A stretch of DNA of 36,115 nt from Pyrodictiaceae archaeon (lineage in GTDB: Archaea; Thermoproteota; Thermoprotei_A; Sulfolobales; Pyrodictiaceae): positions 1 to 36,115 of the forward strand of contig JALTZF010000119.1 of NCBI GenBank assembly GCA_027046265.1. The letters are read 5' to 3'. A program made the translations under genes and the position numbers. The notes beneath the pieces were generated by a model. The model was not told the origin of the DNA, did no database searches, and saw only the letters and a list, made by a program, of their open reading frames with translations. This document shows positions 23,608 through 31,936 of this stretch, one piece after another (position 1 is the stretch's first letter; each line of letters begins with the position of its first letter).

Positions 23608-25432
23608 GAAGGAGATGATCATAGACCCCATAACACGCATTGAGGGACACTTAGGCTTAAGAGTAATAGTAGACACAGAGACTAGGAAGACAGACCCAGA
23701 ATCTGTTAGAAGCTTTGTCACTATGTTCCGTGGCTTCGAGGTATTCCTACGTGGACGGCCACCAGAAGATGAACCACACATCACGAGCCGTATATGTGGT
23801 GTATGTGGCGCAAGTCACGCTAATGCTGGCGTAAAGGCTGTCGACATGGCTTATGGAGTAACGCCACAGCCAATGGGTGTTGTTCTCAGAAACCTTGCAT
23901 GGGTCATGACCGACCACTTATACGACCACAGCATAATACTAAACATGCTAGAAGGCCCAGACTATAGTGAAGCCATAGTATCAAAGCTCACGCCAAGCGT
24001 TTACGAGGAAGCCAAAAAGACCTATGCTGAGCACCGTGACATACACGGGTTTACCACTATAGCAGACATAATGAAGGCCTTGAACCCCATCTCTGGTAAG
24101 ATGTGGCAACTAGCAGTCAAGTACCAGAGACTTGCCAGGGAGGCGGGCGTACTAATTTACGGCAGGCATAGCCACCCATCAACACTCATACCAGGAGGCA
24201 TATCAACAGATCTAACTAATGCCGAGTACCTACTTGTAGGCTATGCCTATAGATTAACAAAGATAACTGCATGGGTCAAATTCAACTACCTAGTATGGGA
24301 GGACTTGCTGAGATTCTTTGAGGACATAGGCTATGCAGACAATGGGCTGACTTATGACCCACCAATAGTTGTCTCTAGTGGTATATTCGAAGACCCAGAA
24401 GTCTATGCATCAATAGGCGACCATACTGACTGGGAGGAAGTCTATAAGGGCATAGATAAGGCTGCAGAGGCTAGGACACTAAAGCCTGGAATAGTGCTCA
24501 AAGGAGAGCTAGTAACAACTAAGTACACCGAAATCAATGTAAGCATCATGGAGCACGTAGAGAGATCATTCTATCTTGACTGGGCTGACAAGGTGAGAAA
24601 CGAGGAGTGGTACACAGAGTATGATCCGCTAGGAAGAAAGCTTCTATGGGGACACTACGACCCAGCATACCATCCATGGAACAAGGTGACGGTACCCAAG
24701 CCTGGCGCTAGAGACTGGGCTTCAAAGTACAGCTGGGCAGCCCATGTAAGGCTAGTCTGGAAAGACGGGACAATAGTACCCTTTGAGGTTGGGCCTTATG
24801 CAAGGCTACTAGTGACTAGTATGCAGAAATCCGATTTTGGGTCTGGTAATAGGGTTCTAAAAGTAACTCTGCCAAGAGCATGCAGCGATGACCTGCCAGC
24901 AGCTGTATGCGAGGAGATGACGTTTGAGTGGGAAGTGCCCATGAAGAGCACGACAATATACCGACTATGGGCAAGAGCTTTCAACCTGCTCATGGACGCC
25001 TACACTGCATGGAAAAACGTGACCAAGGCCTTAGAGTATGTGAAGACGGGCAAAATAGAAACCTCTAGGCCTTGGAGTGCTCCCGGCAAAATAACTCGTG
25101 GTGTTGGGTTTACAGAGGCGCCAAGAGGCACTGTAAGACACTGGATTGTACAAAAAGACGGAAAAATACTCAATGTACAGATACACGCTCCGACAACAGG
25201 CAATGTAAGCCCAAGAGATAAGTGGGGTATGAGCCCATTCGAGCAGAGTGCTGCAAACACCTATGTAACTGAGGAAGTAGACCCAGAGCAGTGGCAAGGG
25301 CTAGACTATGTAAGAGCCATAAGGAGCTTTGACCCATGCCTAGCATGTGCTGTCCACGTACAGTTTGCACGCGATGGCCGTATTATTAGAACAGTAAAGA
25401 AGATGATAACTACAACAACTTGTACGTTTTAG
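23600..25432 (+). CDS. [NiFe] hydrogenase large subunit (catalytic)
   Basis: 610 residues from the ATG at 23600 (GGGGGTGA upstream). The nickel-binding pairs are complete: Cys66/Cys69 in RICGVCGASHA and Cys580/Cys583 in DPCLACAVH. The early DPITRIEGHL motif is present. The 24 residues after His586 form the C-terminal extension that the maturation protease removes once nickel is in place. The protein has no signal of its own and should be exported with the Tat-bearing small subunit. It oxidises H2 (or reduces protons) outside the membrane. The stop overlaps the stop of the convergent gene by four bases. Confidence 0.96.
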   Translation: MVKKEMIIDPITRIEGHLGLRVIVDTETRKTDPESVRSFVTMFRGFEVFLRGRPPEDEPHITSRICGVCGASHANAGVKAVDMAYGVTPQPMGVVLRNLAWVMTDHLYDHSIILNMLEGPDYSEAIVSKLTPSVYEEAKKTYAEHRDIHGFTTIADIMKALNPISGKMWQLAVKYQRLAREAGVLIYGRHSHPSTLIPGGISTDLTNAEYLLVGYAYRLTKITAWVKFNYLVWEDLLRFFEDIGYADNGLTYDPPIVVSSGIFEDPEVYASIGDHTDWEEVYKGIDKAAEARTLKPGIVLKGELVTTKYTEINVSIMEHVERSFYLDWADKVRNEEWYTEYDPLGRKLLWGHYDPAYHPWNKVTVPKPGARDWASKYSWAAHVRLVWKDGTIVPFEVGPYARLLVTSMQKSDFGSGNRVLKVTLPRACSDDLPAAVCEEMTFEWEVPMKSTTIYRLWARAFNLLMDAYTAWKNVTKALEYVKTGKIETSRPWSAPGKITRGVGFTEAPRGTVRHWIVQKDGKILNVQIHAPTTGNVSPRDKWGMSPFEQSAANTYVTEEVDPEQWQGLDYVRAIRSFDPCLACAVHVQFARDGRIIRTVKKMITTTTCTF

Positions 25433-25983
25433 CTTGTATAGAAACTACATTTTTTCCTAACTTTATCCACATATACTTGTACTTTTTCTTTTTCTCTTCT
25501 GGCAGACTCGTAATCTAATAAATTCATCCTATATTGCCACTCTACCGGGCTAACGATGTTACCAGTAAAACAGTTATACCAGAGTACAGCAAGGTTATAC
25601 TCATTGTTTATGACTACTAGTTCTAGCTGGTTTTCTGTACCGTAAATTGAGTGGGTTGAGCTAATACTCTCTATCAACTCTAGGTTTTTTCCATGGAAAA
25701 ACCTTATTCTCCTAGCCCACGTATCTGCTTCATACCTCGAAATAACGTCTGCTGCTGCAAGAACCCATGGTATTCTATCAGGATAAGTTGTCACCACGTT
25801 ACCTTCACTATCAGTCTCAGCTACAACAATATTTTCGCCACCACCAATAGTTGAAAGCGCTATTGCCCTTCCCTCACTGTTGCTTAAAGGGTTGATAAGC
25901 CTACTAACCCTATACACGACATTGCCCTTTGGTGTAGAGACTCTTACCGCTAATTTTCCTATGGGTCTAGCCTCTAAGGGCAT
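25429..25983 (-). CDS. Hypothetical protein embedded in the hydrogenase locus
   Basis: 184 residues, soluble, no recognised family. Beta-rich N-terminal half (KLAVRVSTPKGNVVYRVSRL, GGGENIVVAETDSEGNVVTTYPDR), then helices with many aromatic and charged residues and three Cys. The ATG at 25983 is the only standard start, but the 18 codons upstream to the in-frame stop also read like protein (an amphipathic helix), so the real start may be non-standard and further up. It is convergent with the large-subunit gene and divergent from the maturation genes. A hydrogenase-related accessory role is possible from position only. Confidence 0.62.
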   Translation of the reverse strand: MPLEARPIGKLAVRVSTPKGNVVYRVSRLINPLSNSEGRAIALSTIGGGENIVVAETDSEGNVVTTYPDRIPWVLAAADVISRYEADTWARRIRFFHGKNLELIESISSTHSIYGTENQLELVVINNEYNLAVLWYNCFTGNIVSPVEWQYRMNLLDYESARREKEKVQVYVDKVRKKCSFYTS

Positions 25984-26123
25984 ACCAGCCCTAGTAGCTT
26001 CAGCAAAGACCTTTACAATTATGCTTGCATAATCCAGTGTAAGTCACCCCTAGCTAAGACAGTGTTCTCTCGGAGGGAAAACCTTTATCACAACAGTCCA
26101 CATTCCTTCCAATAGGGGCTTGT

Positions 26124-26393
26124 TTGAGCGAAGAAGATATCGTGAAAACTCTTCGTCAGATTGCACGAATGCTAGGCCAGGCTCTCGCTCCATTGGAGCA
26201 AACAAAGAGAGAGCTAGAAGAAGTCTTCGGCAAGGAGTTACTAAGATCGCTTTATTCTTTACCAGTTAAGCAGCAGCCAAGCCTCGACGAGATGCTTGAG
26301 AGTATTAAATCCTCCCTAGGATTGGAGGATGAAAATCTTGACGAGTATCTCAGAAAAAGATTTGGTACTAGTAGGAATAGTGACAAGCCTTGA
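26124..26393 (+). CDS. Hypothetical small helical protein, start of the maturation gene run
   Basis: 89 residues from a TTG at 26124 (AGGGG a few bases upstream; TATA-like CTTTATC about 26085-26091). Nearly all alpha-helical and acidic: a first helix DIVKTLRQIARMLGQALAPLEQTKRELEEVFGK, a P-containing turn, and a second helix SLDEMLESIKSSLG. No Cys or His cluster, so not HypA- or HypC-like. Its 3' end overlaps the next gene by up to 65 bases. It may be a chaperone or adaptor for the hydrogenase precursor (inference). Confidence 0.6.
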   Translation: MSEEDIVKTLRQIARMLGQALAPLEQTKRELEEVFGKELLRSLYSLPVKQQPSLDEMLESIKSSLGLEDENLDEYLRKRFGTSRNSDKP

Positions 26394-26823
26394 CCATGAT
26401 GCTGGCTGGGAGCTGATAGGTGTAGCTGAGCGTTTTGATGGCATGGAGCTGGGCAGTTGCGTTATTGTTGAAGCAAATATGGACGCCTTAGCCTTACTTG
26501 ACATAGCCATGAGGAACAAGGCCAGGAGGATAGTACTCATTGCTGGTCTCTCTAGAGAAGATATGCCTCAAGGCTTACAACATTACTATACAGGTAAGCC
26601 TGGCCAGGCAAGAATCCCATTAAGTAATATTAATAAGTTATTGTGGGCTAATTTGACAGGGAGCCTTGATGTTGATGATTACATTAATGCACTAAGAATA
26701 CTCTCTGATAAGCCATACGACATATATGTGTGCAATAAAGTACGTGGCGATGGTGTTGATTGTGCTGAACTTGCAGAGGAACTCATCAAGAAACTTTGTG
26801 TTAATATTGGGGATAGGAAATAG
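26329..26823 (+). CDS. Degenerate hydrogenase-maturation-protease-like protein (HybD/HycI-fold paralogue without metal ligands)
   Basis: Up to 164 residues. The layout follows the maturation-endopeptidase fold: beta-1 LVLVGIVTSLDHDAGWELIGVAERF in place of LGIGNxLxxDDGVGxxxAxxL; then VIVEANMDALALLDI; then RRIVLIAG where the true enzyme has VVIIDA. The nickel-sensing Asp (of IDA) and the His of the SPH-like motif are missing. It is therefore likely non-catalytic. It is followed at once by the true protease gene. The ATG at 26329 lies only one base after GGAGG; a TTG at 26338 has better spacing. It could be a co-chaperone or a decoy partner of the real protease. The fold call comes from pattern similarity only. 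Confidence 0.6.
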   Translation: MKILTSISEKDLVLVGIVTSLDHDAGWELIGVAERFDGMELGSCVIVEANMDALALLDIAMRNKARRIVLIAGLSREDMPQGLQHYYTGKPGQARIPLSNINKLLWANLTGSLDVDDYINALRILSDKPYDIYVCNKVRGDGVDCAELAEELIKKLCVNIGDRK

Positions 26824-27364
26824 AATGTATGGCGATGATGGTGTAGGAATATGTCTTGCCTATGCACTGTCAAGATGCTGTCATAGGGCTGGTATCGATA
26901 TAGTGTGGATTGATAGGCCTACAATAGGTGACACGGCCATATTTGAGGACTATGAGGGTGTGGTCATTATAGACGCTATAGATTACAACTCCATGAAGGC
27001 TTTAGGCCTAAATACTAATGCCTCCATTATCCTTGTAGAACTTGACCCTAAGCGGCTGGAGGAGGAAGACATAGTGGGTCTCATTGAGAGCGCTGATGCC
27101 CATACTATGGATCCTACTTACATGGTCTCCCTAGCTTACTCTGCAGGATTGTTTGAAGGCAAAGCATACTTACTTGCAATACCAGTCGAAAATATAGAGT
27201 TTGGCTATGGTCTCAGTGAAGAAGTCAAGGCCCGTGCAATTAAAGCCTTGGATATACTAGAAGAAGTTACCACCGAGAAATATAATGCAACTATTAGATG
27301 CCAGCGTGATTGTATAAAAAGTATACTCGACAGTTTATGCGGAAACCCGCTATCCCCCTTGTAG
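26798..27364 (+). CDS. [NiFe] hydrogenase maturation endopeptidase (HyaD/HybD/HycI family)
   Basis: About 188 residues if started at the GTG at 26798, which begins exactly at beta-1 (LILGIGNRMYGDDGVG). The frame is open from 26726 and other GTG/TTG starts (26771) are possible. The metal-sensing residues are present: Asp14 in GDDGVG, Asp59 in VVIIDAID, and His102 in DAHTMDP. The enzyme removes the C-terminal tail of the large subunit after nickel insertion, here the 24 residues after DPCLACAVH. It overlaps the degenerate paralogue by 26 bases. No hypA-F genes are in the window. Confidence 0.88.
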   Translation: MLILGIGNRMYGDDGVGICLAYALSRCCHRAGIDIVWIDRPTIGDTAIFEDYEGVVIIDAIDYNSMKALGLNTNASIILVELDPKRLEEEDIVGLIESADAHTMDPTYMVSLAYSAGLFEGKAYLLAIPVENIEFGYGLSEEVKARAIKALDILEEVTTEKYNATIRCQRDCIKSILDSLCGNPLSPL

Positions 27365-27706
27365 TTCTTTGATTGCTTTGGTGTACAGTTCTTCCAGGAC
27401 GCCAGACGCGTAATTCTCTTCTAAGATATCTCTTGCAACACTACAAATAGCTTTTAGCTCCTCTACAGTATCACTAAGAGCACCATCCGGAGACCTTCCC
27501 GACAAGCGTAATCCTGTATAGATGTTAGAGGCTACTTGTGCTAGTATTATTGTTGCAACCGTAGCGCTCATTCTTTTCTCTGATGCCTCTGCTAAGACTG
27601 GAATAAGTGCCTCAAGAAGCTTCTCAAGCCACTTTCTAGCATCACTGTTTGTTAAGAGGTAGTCAATCCTCTTCCTAATATCGTCGGCACCCACATTTAA
27701 CACCAT
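27350..27706 (-). CDS. Hypothetical helical protein
   Basis: 118 residues, all-alpha, soluble. Helices: ADDIRKRIDYLLTNSDARKWLEKLLEALIPVLAEASEKR, then a hydrophobic helix ATVATIILAQVASNIYTGLRL, then DTVEELKAICSVARDILEENY. I do not recognise it. Its 3' end overlaps the convergent hydrogenase protease gene by 15 bases. It is divergent from the aminotransferase gene, with only 80 bases between starts. Confidence 0.6.
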   Translation of the reverse strand: MVLNVGADDIRKRIDYLLTNSDARKWLEKLLEALIPVLAEASEKRMSATVATIILAQVASNIYTGLRLSGRSPDGALSDTVEELKAICSVARDILEENYASGVLEELYTKAIKELQGG

Positions 27707-27785
27707 TACATGGGCTCTATTGGGTGCGAGAGGGAAAAGTGTTTCTCACACAGCAAGGTTAGGCTTGTAGGTGAGGTGTATAACT

Positions 27786-28988
27786 GTGGTTTTCTGTGGT
27801 GACTTACCAAGTTTCTGTCTTGAGAGGTGGCAGAGCGAGCGTGAGACAAGAGCACGCATACTGCTTAGTGAAAGTGGTGTTGAGCCATTATCTCTTTCTC
27901 TGCTTAAAGAGTTTGGGGTTAATGTTGATCTATCATCGGTAGAGCTTGGGTACGGTTGGACTAAGGGCTCGCCGAGCCTACGCAGCGCCATAGCCGAGTA
28001 CTATGGTGATGCTGTGACTCGTGAACATGTACTCGTAACTGTTGGGTCTTCTGAGGCAAACTTCTTGTCCGTAGCGAGTATTGTAAAGCCAGATGATGCT
28101 GTTGTAGTTGATATGCCCGCCTATATGCAGGTTCACGGACTGCTGGAGGCGCGTGGAGCACGACTCTACATGGCTTGGAGAAGCCCAGAGAATGAGTGGG
28201 AGCTACCGCTTGTTGATATCTTAGAGTTTATTCGGGCAAAGAAGCCCAGGGCTATCTATCTGGTAAACCCGAACAATCCAACTGGGAGAATAGAAAGAGA
28301 GAATGTCTTGAGAGAGATAGCTCGTGAAGCCTCAAAGACGGGTACTATAATTGTTGTTGACGAAGTCTATAGGGGGCTAGAACACTCTGGGCCGCCTACA
28401 CCATCTATAATTAGTATTGCTATTGAAGAAGGAGCTGCTGCTGTCTCAACAGGAGGCCTCTCCAAGTCTTTTGGGCTACCGGGCCTCCGTGTTGGGTGGC
28501 TTGTAAGTAATAAGCTTGAACTCGTGGAGAAGGCTTGGAGCGTAAAGGACTATACTACTATAAGCCCGCCAAGGCTGAGTGAAGTTGTTGCAGAAAAGGT
28601 TCTAGCTGAGAATACTAGGAGTAGACTGTTTGAGAGAGCTAAAAGTATAGTCAGAAGAAACATTGAAGCCTTGAAGAGGCTCCTAGAAAAGAACAAAGAC
28701 TTGGTAAAAGCCTGGTGGCCAGAAGCCGGGGCTTTCGTGCTGGCCAGTCTTCCATGGGCAAAGGACACTATGCATATTGCAGAGAGGCTATTTACAGAGT
28801 ATGGTATTCTCGTTAATCCTGGCGAGTGCTTTGAAGTCCCAGGCACACTTAGAATAGGGCTAGGAGTCGAAGACCAAGACAAAGCCATGAAAACTTACCG
28901 GGAACTCTTGTCGGCCCTAGACAAGATCAAGTCCACAATGAATAAGAAAGAGGCGGGAAAACAAGCTACTTCGCTTACGCCTCTCTAG
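27786..28988 (+). CDS. PLP-dependent aminotransferase, class I/II (fold type I)
   Basis: About 400 residues. Signature residues: NPNNPTG, the Asp of VVDEVYR, the PLP lysine in STGGLSKSFGLPGLRVGW (Lys227) and the final carboxylate-binding Arg in TLRIGLG. The family takes amino groups from an amino acid to a 2-oxoacid; the exact pair cannot be read from sequence. The N-terminal FCLERWQSExE...LSESGVEPLSL stretch is shared with a subgroup that includes capreomycidine-synthase-like enzymes. I take the GTG at 27786, since GAGGTG lies 7 bases before it, rather than the GTG at 27771. It uses PLP, the product of the nearby pdx genes. The last codons overlap the convergent peptidase gene by 14 bases. 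Confidence 0.88.
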   Translation: MVFCGDLPSFCLERWQSERETRARILLSESGVEPLSLSLLKEFGVNVDLSSVELGYGWTKGSPSLRSAIAEYYGDAVTREHVLVTVGSSEANFLSVASIVKPDDAVVVDMPAYMQVHGLLEARGARLYMAWRSPENEWELPLVDILEFIRAKKPRAIYLVNPNNPTGRIERENVLREIAREASKTGTIIVVDEVYRGLEHSGPPTPSIISIAIEEGAAAVSTGGLSKSFGLPGLRVGWLVSNKLELVEKAWSVKDYTTISPPRLSEVVAEKVLAENTRSRLFERAKSIVRRNIEALKRLLEKNKDLVKAWWPEAGAFVLASLPWAKDTMHIAERLFTEYGILVNPGECFEVPGTLRIGLGVEDQDKAMKTYRELLSALDKIKSTMNKKEAGKQATSLTPL

Positions 28989-30855
28989 ATAGTACACGGT
29001 GTATGAATGCTAGTATGTCGGCATACTCCCTTAATTTTGTCTCAGGGGATGCACCCATATGCCCGCTTTCAAGTTCGATACGTAAGTATACGGGCGCCCC
29101 TGTTTCCTCTAGTTTTGCTACAAACTTTAGTGCATGAGCAGGATGTACCCTGTCATCGTGTAGCCCTGTGTAGACTAGTACTGGGGGATACTTCTCGTCC
29201 CTTCGTATGTTGTGGTAGGGTGAGTATTTTAGCAGATATTCACGGTCACGAGGGTTATCGGGATCGCCATATTCTGTTGTCCATAGCTTACCAATGTATA
29301 ACTTATGGAATCTAAGCATGTCTATCACTGGGTAGCCAATTACTGCTACATCAAATAGTCTGGGTGACTGGGTCAGAGTTGCCGCCACGAGAAGGCCTCC
29401 GTTGCTGACACCCCAACCCACAGTCTTAAACCCCTTCCTTCTCATGTGGCTTAGCACGGCCTTGTAGTCCTCAAAGACGTTCTGTTTATTCTCCCTCATA
29501 CCCATCCTATGCCACTTCTCTCCGTACTCACCTCCACCACGTAAGTTTGCTACCACAAATACCCCTCCATCCTCTACGAAGGCGAGCATAGGGCCGAGAT
29601 AGAAGGGTGTTATTGCTATGCCAAAACCACCATAACCATAGACTATAGCCTTCTTCTCTGGCTCAACACCTTTTCTATGGATAACAAACATGTGGACTGG
29701 CGTGCCGTCACTAGATCTGCACCATTCCTCCTTGACAACAACATCGAGCCTATAGGGTGCACTATAGACCAGCTTAAGACCGCCCTCTTCTACCACGTAT
29801 ATGTCTGAAGGCTTGTTAAACAATTCAACGCTAAGATATACCTTGCTGCCAGCATAGTCTAATAGTCTTATGCTTACTGGCTCGCCAAACACGTGCTCGT
29901 GAAGCAGTACTCCATCTAGGCTATAGACTCTAAGCCTACTAGCAGCATCAACAAGGTACTCAAGATAAAGCTTGTCCCCTACGAGAACACCCTTCCGCAA
30001 GGGGTAGCCTTGCTCACCAATAACCTCCTCATAAGCTCCATCCTTGACGCGTATAACTCTGCCTAACCCATCTCCATCGTAATAGATCAAATACGCGTAA
30101 TCACCATGATAGCCCAGTGGGGATACACGATATTCTCCACCATCAAATAATAGCTTCCACGTAGCAGGATCACTCCTTAAGCCACCATAGATCTTGCTCT
30201 TCTGCCAACCATACTCTACTACGACAAACACTCTATTTGGATCCCAAGCCTCCACAACACCCATCATGTAATTCGTACCGTAACCATGCCCGAAGACAAC
30301 CTCTTCAGAGCCCGTGCCAGGATCGCGTAGGATAATCCTCTCCGCAGGAGCCTCTACACCATCCGGTGTCTTGCCCCTCCTATAGAGCCTTGAATAATAG
30401 TACTTCTCATCATGAACCCACACAATACCCCACACAGACCCCCTAATCTCGTCAACAACCTCTAACGAGTCTGTGTCAACTATACGTGTATAGCCTTCAT
30501 CACTACCAGCAACTGTGTAGAAGAAAGCAAACCTACTACCATCCCGTCTAGCATAGACAGCCCTAATTACAACGTGTTCTCCGAGATCCCTTGAAGAGAC
30601 TAGGCTGACTATTTCCCCGTTGTGGCGTAGTAGCTTCACCCTATACTCCATACCTTCTCTTACGACTAGGAATACCCCTCTAGAACTTGAAGCTATATCA
30701 ATGACTGCAGGCGCCTCATAGAATTTCTTCGCTCTCTCAAAGTACACCTCATCAAGCCCAGAAATAAAGTTTCGAAACCTGTTATTATGACTCATAATAA
30801 ACTCATGCACACGACTATCATCAAGACCCTCCATCCACAAATAAGGATCCTCCAC
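28975..30855 (-). CDS. Prolyl oligopeptidase family serine peptidase (S9)
   Basis: 626 residues, close to the family length. The N-terminal about 370 residues form the beta-propeller that limits substrate size. The catalytic alpha/beta-hydrolase domain has the nucleophile Ser484 in GVSNGG (usual GGSNGG), the Asp of HDDRVHP (567/568), and His599 in SGHMGA. YGYGGFG is the family oxyanion/structural motif. It has no signal peptide and should be cytoplasmic, cutting after proline in short peptides. The start is the GTG at 30855; an ATG seven codons later is also possible. Confidence 0.93.
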   Translation of the reverse strand: MEDPYLWMEGLDDSRVHEFIMSHNNRFRNFISGLDEVYFERAKKFYEAPAVIDIASSSRGVFLVVREGMEYRVKLLRHNGEIVSLVSSRDLGEHVVIRAVYARRDGSRFAFFYTVAGSDEGYTRIVDTDSLEVVDEIRGSVWGIVWVHDEKYYYSRLYRRGKTPDGVEAPAERIILRDPGTGSEEVVFGHGYGTNYMMGVVEAWDPNRVFVVVEYGWQKSKIYGGLRSDPATWKLLFDGGEYRVSPLGYHGDYAYLIYYDGDGLGRVIRVKDGAYEEVIGEQGYPLRKGVLVGDKLYLEYLVDAASRLRVYSLDGVLLHEHVFGEPVSIRLLDYAGSKVYLSVELFNKPSDIYVVEEGGLKLVYSAPYRLDVVVKEEWCRSSDGTPVHMFVIHRKGVEPEKKAIVYGYGGFGIAITPFYLGPMLAFVEDGGVFVVANLRGGGEYGEKWHRMGMRENKQNVFEDYKAVLSHMRRKGFKTVGWGVSNGGLLVAATLTQSPRLFDVAVIGYPVIDMLRFHKLYIGKLWTTEYGDPDNPRDREYLLKYSPYHNIRRDEKYPPVLVYTGLHDDRVHPAHALKFVAKLEETGAPVYLRIELESGHMGASPETKLREYADILAFIHRVLSREA

Positions 30856-30866
30856 CTACAACACCA

Positions 30867-30898
30867 TATAAAGCAATAATACTCTATGCCTAGGCATA
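30867..30898 (-). promoter_or_regulatory. Peptidase gene promoter region with a 14-base palindrome
   Basis: Minus-strand A/T-rich elements (CTTTATATGG and AGTATTATT, about 30864-30882) lie upstream of the GTG at 30855. TATGCCTAGGCATA at 30885-30898 is a perfect 14-base palindrome directly beyond them. One or two such palindromes are expected by chance in a window this size, so this is only a candidate operator. Confidence 0.35.
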
Positions 30899-31019
30899 AA
30901 AGCATAACAAAAGAAGCCAGAGAGGCCATCAATACTATTGCACAGCTTTGTATTACACTAGCCCAAAAAGCTGAGGAATAAGTATCTGTCTGTAGGTATA
31001 GAGCTGAATTACGCCATTA

Positions 31020-31547
31020 TTATCTTATTATGACTTCTAGTACTAACGGCTCTTCTGGGTTTTCTTGCGGATACATCTTTATCTTCACTTGGGCACCAGG
31101 TCTTACCTTTCTTACAGCCTTCCTGATAATGGCAGCAGCTAAGAAGGACTCAGGACTTAAAGTGAATTTGATCCCCTTCTTTGCCAAGAGCCTAGCAGCA
31201 GGCTTAAATATACTATCATAGATCTTTACGAGGTACTTATCTCCAGATGTAGAACCATTACCAGGAAGCTCTACCTTAACTTTGTCACTTATACCAAGCC
31301 TCTTGAATGCTTCGGGCAAGTCTTTTTTGAGATCCTCTATTGCGTGAATTTCAAAGCCTTCTCCTTCAAGCATTTCTTCCAGAAAGTCTCCTATGTTTTT
31401 TATAAGTAACTGGGTCATGGCAGCAGCTCCTGAGCCAAGAGTCTTGTTAAGGGCTATCTGGTACCCAGCTATGATAGCGTTTATAAGCCCACTTGATATC
31501 TCAATTTTTTCTGTCAAAGTAAATTCTCCCTCTTTTATACCACCCAT
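31020..31547 (-). CDS. Conserved-looking partner of the Roadblock protein, function unknown
   Basis: About 175 residues from the ATG at 31547 (a TTG at 31562 lies inside a hairpin and is less likely). Alpha-helical first half (IEISSGLINAIIAGYQIALNKTLGSGAAAMTQLLIKNIGDFLEEML), then an alpha/beta second half ending in strands AQVKIKMYP and PLVLEVIIR. The design suggests a small ligand- or protein-binding domain, but I do not recognise a family. It follows the Roadblock gene by a few bases, so the two are co-translated. Roadblock proteins usually pair with small GTPases; none is visible here, so this may be the partner instead. Confidence 0.62.
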   Translation of the reverse strand: MGGIKEGEFTLTEKIEISSGLINAIIAGYQIALNKTLGSGAAAMTQLLIKNIGDFLEEMLEGEGFEIHAIEDLKKDLPEAFKRLGISDKVKVELPGNGSTSGDKYLVKIYDSIFKPAARLLAKKGIKFTLSPESFLAAAIIRKAVRKVRPGAQVKIKMYPQENPEEPLVLEVIIR

Positions 31548-31555
31548 ACCAATTT

Positions 31556-31573
31556 CCCCCAACCTTGTGGGGG
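31556..31573 (-). promoter_or_regulatory. GC-rich hairpin holding the ribosome binding site between the two genes
   Basis: CCCCCA (31556-31561) and TGGGGG (31568-31573) form a six-pair stem with a six-base loop. It starts directly after the Roadblock stop codon. The G-run that would serve as ribosome binding site for the ATG at 31547 is one arm. Ribosome passage over the upstream gene could open it, coupling translation (inference). Confidence 0.45.
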
Positions 31574-31936
31574 TTAGAGAACGTTAGATATTTGAGGTGC
31601 ATGCTTTTTAATCTCATACCTCAACCTGCCCAAAGCAGCTCTATTACGGTCGGCCAATACAACCAGCAGGTTTTCACCCATATCATGAACTAACATGTAA
31701 TGCTCAGGATACTCAAGTGTAGTTATCTCTGGTTTTCCAAGTCCAAGTTCTCCTCCAAGCTGTGTCGTAGATCCATATACTGCTGTCAACATTGCGGCAA
31801 CAGCATCTTCGTCAACACTAAGAGAGCCAGCTGAAACCTTTTCTATAATGAAACCCTCTTTGCTTATGACAAAAATAGCTGTTACACCAGGCGTACGGAT
31901 CATATCACTGAGAATTCTTTGTATTGGAGCAGACAT
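31574..31936 (-). CDS. Roadblock/LC7 domain protein
   Basis: 120 residues, the whole protein being one Roadblock/LC7 domain: helix PIQRILSDMIRTPGVTAIFVISKEGFIIEKV, helix EDAVAAMLTAVYGSTTQLGGELG, strands EITTLEYPEHYMLVHDM and NLLVVLADRN, and a final helix. Such proteins form dimers and act as regulators or scaffolds for small GTPases (MglB-like). The ATG at 31936 has GGAGAGGG upstream. First gene of a two-gene unit. Confidence 0.88.
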   Translation of the reverse strand: MSAPIQRILSDMIRTPGVTAIFVISKEGFIIEKVSAGSLSVDEDAVAAMLTAVYGSTTQLGGELGLGKPEITTLEYPEHYMLVHDMGENLLVVLADRNRAALGRLRYEIKKHAPQISNVL

